Source: Calliopum simillimum
Taxonomy: Eukaryota; Arthropoda; Insecta; Diptera; Lauxaniidae
DNA length: 64,000 bases
Assembly: GCA_951812925.1 (NCBI GenBank)
Contig: OX638372.1
Coordinates: 1,054,001 to 1,118,000 of the forward strand
Reading direction: 5' to 3'
Of the stretch, positions 12,087 to 23,856 are shown piece after piece. Under the pieces are notes generated by a model. That model was given only the letters and a program-made list of their open reading frames with translations. It was not told the DNA's origin and did no database searches. A program made the translations under genes and the position numbers. Position 1 is the stretch's first letter. Each line of letters begins with the position of its first letter.

Positions 12087-12687
12087 GGGTGCTATTCTTG
12101 ATTCCGTCGGAAAGCATTTTCCGCGCGGAAGCAAATTTTGCTATTATTGATTCCGAAAATTAGATACATCTGTCATCACTGTTCCGCAAAACAGATAAAT
12201 TTGGCATTATTGTTTCCGCAAATAATTTATCAGACTTAACAACCCTGACATCGAAGTGACGTTCATTTTTGTGTATTCTTGATTCCGATGGATAGATATA
12301 TTTCAGTATTTTCCTTCCGCGAAATTTTTGTGACAGAAAGACTATAAAAAGTTAAAAATGTATGCTTTTTTGTTAATTTTTCTGTTGTTATTGATAGAGA
12401 AAGCAAGCTTAATATTTAATAACAATTCTAAAACCTTTGCTACTACACAATAGTCGGATTAATTAAAAATTACAAAATTTATTTTTAAAATAAAACTCAA
12501 AATTCATAAAAGAAACACTTCATTTTATTCTATTAAATAAAGGAAACAATTCATCTTTATTCTGATTAGATATACAACAACTTATAAAAAAAGAAGGCAC
12601 TTTCACATCCAACTCTCGCTGCGGTGACCAAATGATGAAATGTAATCACTTGGATAAAAAATGATAATGATGATAATGATAATGTTT

Positions 12688-14235
12688 ATCTTCTCTTCTT
12701 ATACGAGATAAAATTGTATGTTTCTTTGTACTTATTTCTGTGCCAAAATTTTTTCTCGAAAACGGCTACAGCGATTTTAATGAAACTTGGAGTAGTGTTA
12801 GATATTAGCATACAATGAAGAATGAGCTAAGTTTGAACTTTGTAAATGCTCACCAGAGGGCGTGGCACAGCCTTAAATTTTAAATTTGATTAAGTAATAA
12901 CTCGTAAACCATACAAGGTATTTGCATGAAATTTGGTGAGCGCGTACGGGTTAATAATACCTCATAACGGACAAAAAATGGGCGGGATCGAAGAAGTGCC
13001 ACGCCCACTTTTTAGCCCTTGAAAATTTTGATCCAATATTACTCGAAAACGACTCCAACAATTTTAATGAAAATTTAGGAGAAGTTACCCCTGCAAACAA
13101 GTATTAATATGTTATATGCCGTTATATTGGGAAAACTCGGTGAAGGGCGTGGCACCGCCCACAAAAATATAAAACGGTATAAAAAGAAAACTAATGAAGC
13201 AAACATTCTGAAATTAACTGTGAGGAGCCTAATTGCAATAGGGCATCTCTGATTTGAAAGTGGGCGAAATGTCGCCATTGCGCGTGGAACCTCCCATACA
13301 AGCAAAATACGTTAAATGCTATTTCTCGCAAATGTTACAAGATATTTTTATGAAATTTGGTATGTAGGTACTACATATCAATGCCTTGTAATAACCGAAA
13401 AGTGGGCGGGATCGAAGAAGTGCCACGCCCCTTTTTTAACCATTGAAAATTTTGATTCAATATTACTCGAAAACGACTTCAACAATTTTAATGAAAATTT
13501 CAAAGATTTTACCCCTGAAAACAAGTATCAATATGTGATGTGCTGTTATATTAGGAAAACTCGTTGGAGGGCGTGGCACCGCACACAAAAATATAATACG
13601 CTATAAAAAGAAAACTACTTAAGCAATCTTTCTGAATTTAACTATAGGGAATCTACTTTTTATTAGGCACCTACGACCTGAAAGTGGGCAAAATATCACC
13701 GGTGCGCGTGGAACCTCCCATACAAGTAAAACAAATTAAATGCTATTTCTCGCAAATGGTACAACATATTTTGATGAAATTTGGTATGCGGATCTGGATT
13801 ACAAGTATCTAAAGCATAACGAAAAGTGGGCTTTGTTCAATAATGGTAAGGCCCACTTTTTACCAAAATAAAAATTTTAGTTAATAACTCATGCACAAAA
13901 AAAAATTTAATGAACTTTCCGAGGCATGATGGTAAGATATTTCAGCCCCCATACAAGAGGCGAAATATTTTGGGTGCGTGGCATATCCCATTTATTTATT
14001 TTAGGTCATTCTAATTCTCTTACAAAATTTGGAGTTCTTGATATTTTTCTATACCATTCGATATTTTCCGAGTTTTTTCTTATTATTTTTCTCATCGGTT
14101 AATTTATCATTTTGAAAGCTTTGGAGGTGAAAAGGTACGAATTTCATTGAAAAAAATAGCTATGAATAAAAACATCGACTAAAATGATAAGATAAGATTG
14201 TTGACCGAGCAGGGATCGGTCTCCAGGTACTGTTT
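12688..14235 (+). mobile_element. Hairpin-ended element with 424-bp tandem units, copy A
   Basis: One end starts at TCTTCTCTTCTTATACGAG and the other ends at the hairpin GACCGA-GCAGGGA-TCGGTC (14203-14221) followed by TCCAGGTACTGT. Both ends are present, inverted, in copy B at 57437-59417. Tandem units are anchored by GGGCGGGATCGAAGAAG or relatives at 12981, 13404 and 13828, periods 423 and 424. Each unit contains palindromic AGTGCCACGCCC and GGGCGTGGCACCGCCC segments. Terminal hairpin plus internal tandem units without a gene suggests a non-autonomous Helitron/Helentron-like element; this is inference. Confidence 0.6.
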
Positions 14236-14996
14236 ATTAATCACTAAATGGTTGTACAATGAGACTTAGTCTATGCAGTACATCATATGATATTAAATTT
14301 AGTTAACTTACGTAAAATATATATAAAATGCAGATTTCATTAAATTGATACAGTTTAAAGTAATGTCTTATAATTTGAAATACTAAAATAAATAACTTAA
14401 AATATAATCTAACTACAAAAAAAAAAACCTACTACTGCCAATTTAAAGTGCTTAAAATTTCGACGAGCTTTAATACTATTTGGTAATGCGTTCCAGAGCT
14501 TGACAACACTAACAAAGAACATTCTAGACGTCGATAAAAACTTAAATTCAGGTATTTTGATATTGCACGTTCTAGCAGATTGTGAAAATTGTATTTTGGT
14601 ATATAAATAATAAGGACAACGGGCATTGATCAGCTTGTGAAGAAACACAAGATTTTGGATGTTGTAATATTTTGTTATATCACAACCTAGAATTTGTATT
14701 GCATATTTAGAGATATGATCAAATTTTCTTTTCAAAAAAACGTATCTTGCAGCGTTATTTAGAGCCTTTTGCAATTTTTGCTTTGATGCTGCATCCAAAT
14801 TTCCATAAACTAGTCCACTATATGAAATAATTGGTATAAGGAATGACTTAATCAACTTTAACTTAACTTCTTCTGTGATAAATGCTGATGAGAACCATAA
14901 CTTCCTAATCACAGCATATATTTTGTTGATAAAAATGATCATCAAACACTTTTTTACAAAAAACAACTTAAGAGCAACACGCGTCTTCACCGAACT
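14236..14996 (-). mobile_element. 5'-truncated CR1/Jockey-like LINE
   Basis: On the minus strand the C-terminal part of a non-LTR reverse transcriptase is followed by an AT-rich 3' region containing AATAAA near its end (about 14235-14240). The 5' end is lost at about 14996. The 3' end abuts the hairpin end of the 424-bp-unit element, suggesting insertion next to or into it. Confidence 0.65.
14409..14990 (-). pseudogene. LINE reverse-transcriptase C-terminal region (fragment)
   Basis: The 193-codon frame contains the thumb/C-terminal signature of CR1/Jockey-group LINEs. In order these are IKSFLIPIISYSGLVYGNLD, QKALNNAARYVF, ILGCDITKYYNIQNLVFLHK (about residues 98-117), and the closing LWNALPNSIK then NFKHFKL. 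The catalytic palm (YxDD) is absent, so this is only the tail of a protein normally near 900 residues. The reading frame itself is uninterrupted to the TAG at 14409-14411, suggesting either modest age or chance. It lies in the composite element at 12087-15282. Family: CR1/Jockey-like, from motif resemblance only. Confidence 0.75.
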
Positions 14997-15289
14997 CTAA
15001 AATGTATAGACAATTAATCCTCAAATCGCACTAAAAAAGCTATTTTATCCACTTGATGTTTACAAAAATTATTAAAGATTCATAATTTTTCTCCGTTGAC
15101 ACTTCAAATTTTTTTTTATCCTTTGTCATCTGTCAAAATGTTAGAGTTGTTCTTATATCAGGGTTCCCAATATTTTCGTTCGATATTCCTCTACCGTCGG
15201 AATCAAGAATAGTAGTTTTCATATCGAACGATATTTCTTTCCGCGAAAATTTCCGTATCGAACGGAATCAATAATAGCACCCAATATGT

Positions 15290-17202
15290 TAATAAGTCCT
15301 AATGGGAAGTTATCGAATATATAAATTTTCGCGTATATTAATTGCATGTAGCATGTATCTCGAAACATGTGCGCATTTGTTGTTGGTGTTGTTGCACCCA
15401 AGAAAAATACACAATCACTCGCACTCAGAGCCATGCAAAGTTGGACCTTCGCCGCACAACAGGAGATCTAATAAAGTTGTTTTGCCTTAAGATGCCTCCC
15501 ATGCGAATATTTGGGACACACAACAGATTTGTACGCAACTAATTTCCATAGCAGAAAAGGGAAGCACCCTGTACTCATGTAACAACCAACTATGGGGGAA
15601 TTTATGATTAAATTAATATTTTGCGAAACTCATAAAGACTCTTAATGACGTGTTGTTCAACTCAGTTATCCAGAGCATGGATGCTATGAGGAACGGGTGG
15701 GGGCTCTTGATATTCTTGCGGCTGCTGTTGCTTCTGTCGTTTATTGGTAATGTTGCAATGTTGCCATGTTGTATGCGCAAATAAATTAGTAAAGATCATG
15801 TTGTGTCTACGCAGACCAACGACACAATGTCAGAATGAAGTTTATAGGGCGGCGATGAGGCTGTTACAGTCTGACAGCTGCTTGTTTTTGGTCTTAATTT
15901 TTAATCATTTTAATGAGCAAATTTCCAGAACAAAAAAAAAAAGTCCATGTCGCAGCAATTGTTGGTTGTGATGCCATCGGGGTTGACTCTATTTCTGGCG
16001 TCATGGTGGCATTAATCATGAAACATTACAAAAGGGATTGGCCCAGGCAAATTAAATTGGTGATGTAAGGCTAACGTCTATGTACATTACTTTGAAAATT
16101 TAATCCACGCTAATTTCGAGTAACATGTTTGAAGATGGAAATGACCATCGTGAGCTAAAGGTTTTATTTTGTTATTCATTTATTTAAATCATATTTTTTC
16201 CCCAAATAACTCTCCTGGAGTTTATCAACCTTATGGCTGATATCGGAATACTGTAAAGTTGAGCAACAATTAAGTAAATCTGTTGAGCGCACCATCAAAT
16301 ATTTGCCAAAAACTTGATGCAATTCGATCAAAACTCAAACACAGTTTAAATACTAATTTCCAGTAAACGAGTTTCAGCTCTGGACACTTGGGGACGCGGG
16401 TGGCAGCATTCAGACGTGAGCATTCGGAAAGTTCTGTACCACATTGATGGTGCCTCACTTCACCATGCACAGCGTCCTAATGAGGCAGTCATTTAATGTT
16501 TTTAATCGAATAACTTAAAAGTTTGAATACAATATACATACGTATAGTCTTGCATGTTCGTTTGTATGCAAGTGAGCGTATATTTGTTTAAATAGTATAA
16601 ATGTAGTGTAAGTGATTTGCTTTCGTGTGCGACGATGCTGCATAGTGCGACGCCAGGGATACCGCTTGTGAGTCCGCAAGCGCAAATAATAAGTTTGCCA
16701 TACGGCATGCGGCGAGGTGCGCGGCGGTGTTAAATCAAACTAAACTAAACACCGCATACAACACTCGTAGTAATAAATTATTCAGTATTTGTGTGCTTAA
16801 GTGCTTTACAGCGCCCTTCTATCCCCTACACCCTACACGCTACATGAACATATCTGTCTCCAACCTCTGTCCACACAAACCACAAATTTACGCCCGAAAA
16901 TGGGTGGGGTCTGCACTGTGATGCCAAATAGCTCTGGCATGCGTTGCATTTAATGCATTCGATGCATTTGATGCTTTTTGACCAACGCATCTCAACCACT
17001 AATGCAACAACAACAACAACAAATATGCACGGAAACAACAACAATTATTACGGGTATTGAATTAAAAGCCATTAGCAACATCGTATTTGCCAAGCATCAA
17101 ATGATGTGCAGGCGAATGAATTAATTTGGAATAATGCATTTTGAAGTGCGAAATGACCAAGCAAACTAACGCCAACATAGATATTCATACGAGAATCAGC
17201 AC
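15290..17202. other. Non-coding stretch
   Basis: No gene seen. A CAA run lies near 17006-17022. Open frames around 15300-16000 are short, overlapping and unlike known proteins. Confidence 0.55.
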
Positions 17203-17210
17203 ATGTACAT

Positions 17211-17711
17211 TAGGCCGGGTCGGTCTCCATATAAAAAAGTTTTTTTTTGTAAAAATCGCCCCTTATTTGAAAGCTTACCTTGAGAGTCTCTGGGAAACAA
17301 AAGAAAAAAATTTGTTTTGGACCACTCTTCAAATAGCCAAAATGGTTTTTTTTTTAATTTTGGAAGGTCCCTGGTTTAAAAATTATGCATCGTTGTCAAG
17401 GGCTTAACTAAGCCTACCTTTTATCTTCATTTCTCTGGACCTCCGGGTTCATGGTCGACTAGTACTACCTAGTTTCTTTGGTTAAATTAAAGTCTTAAAA
17501 ATATATTTGCTTTTTACCCAAAAAGTGCTAGTTAAGCCCTTTACAACGATAAACAATTTTTGAACATTGGACTTTATCAGCCGAAGTTATGAAAAGAAAC
17601 CGCGTTTTGGCTGTTTTAAGAGTGGTCCAAAAAATATTGTACATATTTTTATTTCCTAGATTCTCACAAGATAAGCGGTTTTTCCAATATTTTTTTCATT
17701 GACCCGACCAA
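17211..17711. mobile_element. hAT-like foldback MITE
   Basis: It is flanked by perfect 8-bp duplications ATGTACAT at 17203-17210 and 17712-17719. The left end TAGGCCGGGTC matches the inverted right end TTGGTCGGGTC. The arms pair further inside: TTTGGACCACTCTT near 17316 with AAGAGTGGTCCAAA near 17620, and AAGGGCTTAACTA near 17398 with TAGTTAAGCCCTT near 17530. It has no coding capacity. The 8-bp TSD and TAG-start end fit hAT. Confidence 0.75.
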
Positions 17712-17719
17712 ATGTACAT

Positions 17720-19851
17720 CAGACTCAGAATTTTGTTCTCCGAGGGTTAGAGTGTAAGCAAGCACCATTTAAAGTTTAGTCGATTTCGGAAAACATTTGA
17801 TGGGCCCGAAAACGTTTTGAAAACTGAGAAATCGGTGTTATTGTAATTTGTACACCGATTTCGTAGTCAATTAAAATAACTTTTATATAACAACAATATG
17901 AATAAAATCCATTAAGGGGTTCCGAAGTTAAACCGGTTTTGATAAAGCTATATCCCGATCTTCCGATGGCTATATCTCCACCAGTTTTGCGAATTTTGAT
18001 AAATGGAACTAAGAAAAGTTGTTCAGAATAATTCCAGGAATCTAACATTTTCCAGTATTCTACCGAATCCCAACCACACTGTTATCTACGTATGTATATA
18101 TGGAAAAAATTTGCAATTTATTTCTCATTAAGTTCTGTAGTTTTGAAGATATTTTACATTCAAGGTGCAAAATAAAAAAAAATTAAATAAATAATAAAAT
18201 CCTTATTTTCCACCTTGAATAGACAATACCTCCAAAACAATACAACTTAAAGTGAAATAAAACTAAAACATAACGAAACTTTTTTTTTGACCTTGAAACA
18301 AAAATACCGAGGAACTTAAATTTTGTACATACAAATCTGAACCATTCTAATGTGCATACAATTGCATTTCAACACACATGCGTACACATCGTCGGAATAA
18401 TCTTATACGAAGTAAGTCAAAATTTGACAAAATGACAGTACACTCCGCCGGAAATATTATTCCATGGAATTGAAAATGACCAACGAACACGTCTACCACC
18501 GATACCAAAAAAAAAAAAAAAAAACATTTAAAAAGGTTTATTTAGGGCATTAATTGCGGGAACGCAACCAAAAAACATACTTTGTAATACTAAAAATAAT
18601 AAGGACGATCTCAGAGAAAAGGCACGGAGCGCCTTAACCCATTTTAAATCGAACGTCGCACAGTGGCTACATCTGGCATTTCTCGTTGCAAAAATCATAA
18701 CTTCTGAACCATTTAAGATATTTTAATTGTTTTCGGTTATGGATAAAAAATTTTCATAGCTATTGCTATTCTAAATTTCATTTAGATAAAATTGCAGGGT
18801 GAAAAGCAATGATTTGTTGAAGTTCGATTTTCTGTAAATTGCATACATATCGTTAGGAAAATTCCGGAGCGGTCAAATATTTCAGAAATTGGATGTTAAA
18901 TCTAAAAACAAAAAAACACGTGTCCAATAATTTTCTGAGATCTATTCAACGATATGAATCTTGACCCCCCTCTCACCCTCCGACGGGGGTGGGGTGGGGG
19001 GAAAAATCAAAATTTTAAATGGAAACCCCCAATTTTTATTGCAGATTCGGATTTTACGTAAAAAAATAAAAAAATTTTGTCTACAAAATTTTTTCTTATC
19101 CGTCCTAGATGGCGCTGTAATCGACAAAAACAAAATTAAAAATATAAAGTTTTGTACCTTAAACTTCGTGAAATCAGCTTTTTCATCCATAGGTTTCGCC
19201 ATAAAAGTTGCTCTTACACAAAGGGCTGTAAGTAAAACCATACAGTTTTTGGAGCACAAGCTTAGATATAAACACCAATTAGTTGTGTAGCAAGCCGAGC
19301 TGTACAAAAAGCGAAGTTTTTTTTTAACTCAACCCAAAGCTTAAAAACTACGCTAAAAGCAATGTCTTCAAAAAAAATTCATAAAAAATTAATGCTATTA
19401 AAAAAACTTAGATTTTTGCTAATCAGTTTTATGAGACAAGACCACTAATGCTTTAAGTGAAAGAAAAAATCGCTTTCCTTTAACCATTTGCCAAAGTATT
19501 CAACGTAAATATGAAGCATTTTCCTCAAAAATTAAATTTTTTCGCTAACTTTAAAATTTACTCAACTTTGAGAGGCTGTAAAAACCAAACAACTTGCCCG
19601 AATGGGTTCAAATTTTCAAATCCTTTAGCTCCTAATATTTTTCTATCTGATATCAATATCAGATTTGTAAAAGGAACCCACTCGAAATTGATTTTTGCAA
19701 CGCCTTTTCGAAAAATTACGTCATGAGCCACAGGTTTCTTGATGAAAATCGTTATAACTCATATAGACGCAAGTAGACGCAGCTACAATTTTTATATTGT
19801 GTTCAGAATTGTTGAGTTTATTTAGTTTTAGTAGTCCAAAAGATATCTTTT
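17720..19851. other. Degenerate repetitive non-coding DNA
   Basis: Phrases such as GCTATATCTCC (about 17969) echo the foldback at 35086-35972, suggesting old relatives of that family. A short C-rich/G-rich patch lies at 18964-19001. No gene is recognised; the two opposed open frames at 18942-19307 are shadows of low-complexity sequence. Confidence 0.5.
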
Positions 19852-19865
19852 GTGTTTCAGAATTT

Positions 19866-20752
19866 TTCAAAATTTACCAAATCAGGGAAGGGTTAGATCT
19901 TGCATATTAGCCCGTAGGGATGTAAATATTTCTGTTCTACCTCACCTATGCACTGATGACCTAGTTGTCATTCGCGCTGATGATGGCCGATGTAGGCCAT
20001 TTCAGTTGGCGTCCGCTTACTTTCCACATGGATAACCATCGCCCACTCTAGAAGTTGTAGCAGCTTATGACTGGGCTGTCTCACGTGGATTGGACTTTGT
20101 AATAGCTGCTGATGCAGATTCACATCACACACAATGGGGCAGTACAGACATTAATGACCGAGGTGAGTCTCTGTTTGGTTTTATAATTAATTCTTCATTT
20201 TTAATTTGCAATAAAGGAAACGAACTAACTTTTGTAACTCGTGTTAGATCTGAGGTTTTGGTTTTGACTTTAATTACAGAATCTAATGAGTTGAAAGTAG
20301 ATAATTGGCTCGTTTCTGATACTGCTACTTTATCAGATCATAGATACATAACTTTTTCTATTTGTCGATTTAAAATCGAAGAAACAAAATTTCGAAATCC
20401 TTTGAAAACAAAGTGGTCGAAATTTTCAAATCTTATTTCTAAAGGTCTAGCACCTCCGATAATGGAGAAGCTGGAAAGTCCAGAACAAATAAATAGGGTT
20501 GTAAGCGACCTCACTTCAAAACCTTGTTCAGCTTTTGAAAAATCTTGTCCCTTGCGTAAAACTTCGAAAAAGAAGTTGCCACCCTGGTGGAATGAAAATG
20601 TTCAGATTAGTCATACCACTGCAAAAATGCTGTTTAATATAGCACGAAAAAATGGTGCTTTGGAAGATTGTTCGACTTACAGATTACATTTGCGACTCTT
20701 TAAAAAGACAGTCAGAATTGCGAAACGTACATCATGGCGTGATCTTTGTTGA
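19866..20752 (+). pseudogene. LINE endonuclease (APE-type) domain, broken
   Basis: The frame reads through ARRDVNISVLPHLCTDDLVV and ASAYFPHG, is stopped by TAA at 20033-20035, and continues in the same frame with VVAAYDWAVSRGLDFVIAAD. Typical AP-endonuclease residues are visible: SAYFP, then DFVIAADADSHHTQWGS, then NELTFV and LSDHRYITFS (the SDH motif). The N-terminal part of the endonuclease is missing through 5' truncation. The frame ends with TGA at 20750-20752 because of a +1 shift near 20745; the coding sequence continues in the next frame. In an intact LINE this domain would nick target DNA. Confidence 0.8.
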
Positions 20753-22583
20753 GTGTGTCAACCAGTCAGGCAGGCTTAGGAGGATTCTTACTAAAGAATC
20801 GTCTCCTTTGGGCAGTTTGAAATGTCCGAATGGAACATGGACTGAGTCTCCGAAGGACACACTTAATTTACTTTTAGATACACACTTTCCAAATAATCCT
20901 TTAGGTTCTCAAAATCTTCCTAGTGCCTCACAACATGGAAATGAAATCGAGGATTGGAATTTAGCTTTAACTATAGTATCTGACGAAAAAGTTAAGCTGG
21001 AACTACATGCAACGCGTCGTCGCTTTACCGCGTCATGGCTTTTCATGCGTCTCGTTTTTCGAGTTACATGCCGCGCTTCCTCGCGTCAAAGTTTTTTGTG
21101 ACAACAGCTGACAGTTGAAAAATTTTAAAACAAAATTTACATAAATTACTTTATTTTGTTTCACCAACTCAATAAGTTGCTCATCCATCATCTTTTCTTA
21201 CGATTTTTTTTAATTATTTTATTTATTTCAATTCGCATGAACTGCTGTTCAGCTGATAGTTGACAAAATTGACAGATTGACGCGAGAACGCGTAGAAAAA
21301 GTAGAAAGTTGCTCAACTTTTTGCGTCATATGCTTTTTGACTTTCAACGCGTTGTGTTATGTAGCTCACTCCATACGAATGCAGGGTTTCAACTTTTTCT
21401 GACAGAAGCGTGTGCCGCGATAACGCGACGACGCGTTGCATGTAGTTCCAGCTTTAGACTAGCAGTTAGTTCTTTTGCACTTCATAAATCTCCTGGGCCT
21501 GATCGTATCATTCCAGCAATGATTCAGAAAGCCCCTGAACCTCTTCTAAATTGGTTGAAGGTTATTTATAGGAGTTGTCTCTTTTTCCGCTCGCTGCCCT
21601 CTGAATGGAATAAAGTGAGGGTTTCTTTTATTCCGAAGGCCGGGAAATCTAGCCATATAACAGCAAAGGACTTTAGACCCATCAGTCTACCTTCATTTCT
21701 GTTAAAAACTTTTGAGAGATTATTGGATTACCATTTGCGTGAGAAAACAGTATTTTATGGATTATCCAATGATCAACATGCGTATATGAAAGGGAAATCG
21801 ACAGTTACGGCTTTACACGAGGCCGTAACTGTCATTGAAAAATCTCTTTTTTATAAAGAATTTACTCTTGCTGCTTTTATTGATATAGAAGGAGCCTTCA
21901 ACAATATTTTTCCTAGTACCATTATTACGGCACTCGACCGCATTGGTACGGAAAAATGTGTTCAACTTATTGTTAAAAACATGCTCCTAAACAGGATAAT
22001 TTCGTCTGAATTAGGAGGACTTTCCCTTATAAGATCAGTATCAATGAGTACACCACAGGGTGGTGTTATATCCCCGCTACTTTGGGTTCTTGTTGTAGAT
22101 GATTTGCTACGAATCATAAGTCGACAGGGTGTCAAGTTAGTAGCTTATGCTGATGATATTCTTTTGCTAGTGTCAGGACGTGACTTAAATATTTTAAGTG
22201 ACATAATGTCTCAAGCTCTTAAAAACATTACATTGTGGACCGCTAAGTGTGGGCTGAGCATTAATGCTCAAAAAACGGATCTTGTTGTGTTCACGAATAA
22301 ACACAAAATACCAAGTTTTCGGCATCCAACTCTTAATAACGTTCGTCTGATTGCTAAGGAAAGTGCCAAATATCTAGGCATAATCCTCGATAGAAAATTG
22401 TCTTGGAAGATGAATATAGAAGAAAGGGCGCGCAAAGCATGTGGTGCTTTTTATACATGCAAAAGGATGTTTCATAAATCTTGGGGCCTTAAGACAAAAG
22501 TAGTTTTGTGTATGTATATGGTAATCATAAGACCAATTCTGACCTACGGAATTCTTGTATGGTGGAAAGCCTTAAGCAAGTAA
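20745..22583 (+). pseudogene. LINE reverse transcriptase, interrupted by MITE
   Basis: After the frameshift the frame continues as VNQSGRLRRILTKES and SDEKV, is interrupted by the 459-bp MITE (20995-21453), and resumes with LAVSSFALHKSPGPDRI. Insertion plus TSD is 462 bp, so phase is kept, but the MITE brings in a stop (21099-21101). RT motifs follow: KSPGPD, FIPKAGKSS, DFRPISLPSFLLKTFERL, the first catalytic Asp in FIDIEGAFNNI, STPQGGVISPLLW, then YADD at 22146-22157 and YLGIILDRKLSW. A TAA at 22581-22583 stops the frame just after VWWKALSK, although the same frame continues beyond it. Confidence 0.85.
20995..21453. mobile_element. 459-bp MITE in the LINE, TTA target site
   Basis: Perfect 29-bp TIRs begin AGCTGGAACTACATGCAACG (20995-21023, inverse 21425-21453), flanked by TTA at 20992-20994 and 21454-21456. 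Removing the element and one TTA restores a sensible LINE reading (EKVRLAVSSF). A 3-bp TTA/TAA target is known for PIF/Harbinger elements; the end sequence is not the usual Harbinger start, so the superfamily is probable, not certain. The GC-rich CGCGTCGTCGC arms stand out from the AT-rich surroundings. No transposase. Confidence 0.85.
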
Positions 22584-22589
22584 ACCTTT

Positions 22590-23758
22590 TTGGCAATCGT
22601 TTCAAAAATTCAAAGAATGGCAGGTATAGGAGTTAGCGGGGCTGTTAACACTGTGCCCTCTGCTGCTCACGACGCTTTGCTTCATTTAGAGCCTCTTGAC
22701 ATTTACGCTAAAGGAGTTGCAGCAAAATGTGCTATCAGGTTGAAGGAATCTGGCGTCTGGACTTCAAAACCTTATGGCCAAGATAGTATTTTTGCACAAT
22801 TCCCTGGCTGCGATATTGGTAGTGGAACTGATTACATCACTCTCACTCTCATGTTATCAACCAACTTTCAAGTGAAAATACCTGAAAGAAGTGGTTGGAC
22901 TCCGATTCTGAATTCCAAGGGGATATACACTGATGGCTCAAAAATGGAGTCTGGTACCGGGGCTGGGGTTTATTCTAAGGATTTGCATAGCAGCGAATCT
23001 TTTGCTCTACCTCGCTACTGCAGTGTATTTCAAGCGGAAATTCTAGCTGTCTGGAAAGCATTCCAAATTATTAAACCAAAAATTTATGATCGTAATGACA
23101 CTTTATTTACGTTGATAGTCAGGCGGCCATTAAGGCTCTTAGTTCCAACACCACTAAGTCGAGCTTAGTCTTAGATTGCAGGAAAGCCCTTTGTGAAGTA
23201 GGGCTCCTATGTAATCTTACAATATGTTGGGTTCCTGGACATAGAAATTTCATTGGCAATGAGAATGCTGACGAACTTGCTAGGAAAGGGTCTTCAACTG
23301 ACACAATTTCCGAGACCTATATTATGAAACCACTTGCATTAATTAGAGCCAATATTGACTCAAAATGTATTTTATGGACTAATTTTAGATGGTCTAATTT
23401 AACAACATGTTCTACGTCAGGGGCGATATGGCCACTTTATGACGCAAATAGAACACGAAAAATTATCTCATTAGAAAGGCCAACCCTCAGAACCTTAATT
23501 GGTGTCATTACAGGGAACTACTTTGTAGGTAGGCACGCCTCAAGGTTGGGGCTTACCGACGTAGGTGATTTTTGTAGAAGCTGTAAAGATCCTGATGTCG
23601 AAGAGTCCATTTTTCATTTCCTTTGTGAATGCCCACCGTTGGCTAACCGACGTTATAAGGTGTTCGAAAGTCATTTTTTCGACTCTCTTGAAGATATCGC
23701 TCAGAAGAGTCCCAAATCCATTTTGGAGTTTATAAAAATTTCTAAATGGTTCATATAG
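22590..23758 (+). pseudogene. LINE RNase H and C-terminal Cys/His region, frameshifted
   Basis: The frame continues from the RT after the nonsense codon. RNase H motifs follow: YTDGSKMESGTGAG (first Asp, about 22926), FQAEILAVWKA (the Glu), then after a frameshift near 23112 DSQAAIKALSS (second Asp, at 23114) and WVPGHRNFIGNENADELA (the His/Asp end of the domain). The last part has a CRSC-x10-HFLC-type Cys/His cluster (DFCRSCKD to FHFLCECPP) common at the C-terminus of such LINEs, with a natural-looking TAG stop at 23756-23758. RNase H would degrade the RNA template in an intact element. Confidence 0.85.
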
Positions 23759-23838
23759 GTTGACAACGAAGTTATATATCGGGTATACAATGGGCCCAAT
23801 CGCGGCCTAAGTTATGATAGCAACTGCTATCTCCCGCG

Positions 23839-23856
23839 CTAACCTAACCTAACCTA
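23839..23856 (+). repeat. TAACC tail of the LINE
   Basis: About three and a half CTAAC/TAACC units occur immediately before the 3' target duplication. A short tandem tail instead of poly(A) is known for several LINE groups. Confidence 0.8.

Larger units (their letters stand above)
12087..15282. mobile_element. TIR-bounded composite element with subterminal repeats
   Basis: The left end GGGTGCTATTCTTGATTCCG is matched, inverted, by the right end around CGGAATCAATAATAGCACCC. The core (GATTCCG and its reverse CGGAATC beside AT-rich TATTCTTG) repeats within the first ~220 bp and last ~110 bp, near 12087, 12140, 12200, 12270, 15195 and 15262. CTTTCCGCG or TTCCGCGAAA phrases also occur in both arms. 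Flanks share only AAT (12084-12086, 15283-15285), so the superfamily is undecided. The interior holds a hairpin-ended tandem-repeat element (12688-14235) and a truncated LINE (14236-14996), probably nested insertions. No transposase is recognised. Confidence 0.55.
19863..23856 (+). mobile_element. Degenerate RNase H-bearing LINE (LOA/I-like)
   Basis: A 5'-truncated non-LTR retrotransposon flanked by the 11-bp duplication GTGTTTCAGAA (19852-19862 and 23857-23867). Domain order is endonuclease, reverse transcriptase, RNase H and a C-terminal Cys/His cluster. It ends in a short TAACC tail (about 23839-23856) rather than poly(A). RNase H downstream of RT is known for the I, LOA and some R1-related groups; the placement is tentative. 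It is dead: at least two nonsense changes, two frameshifts and one MITE insertion are visible. Confidence 0.85.

Noticed and set aside
13075..13606. Open frames inside the 424-bp repeats (also 57960-58792)
   Set aside because: They recur only because the repeat unit recurs, shift between units and have no recognisable domain.
18964..19001. G-quadruplex-like patch
   Set aside because: Only three clear G-runs are present on one strand, so a stable four-run quadruplex is not supported.
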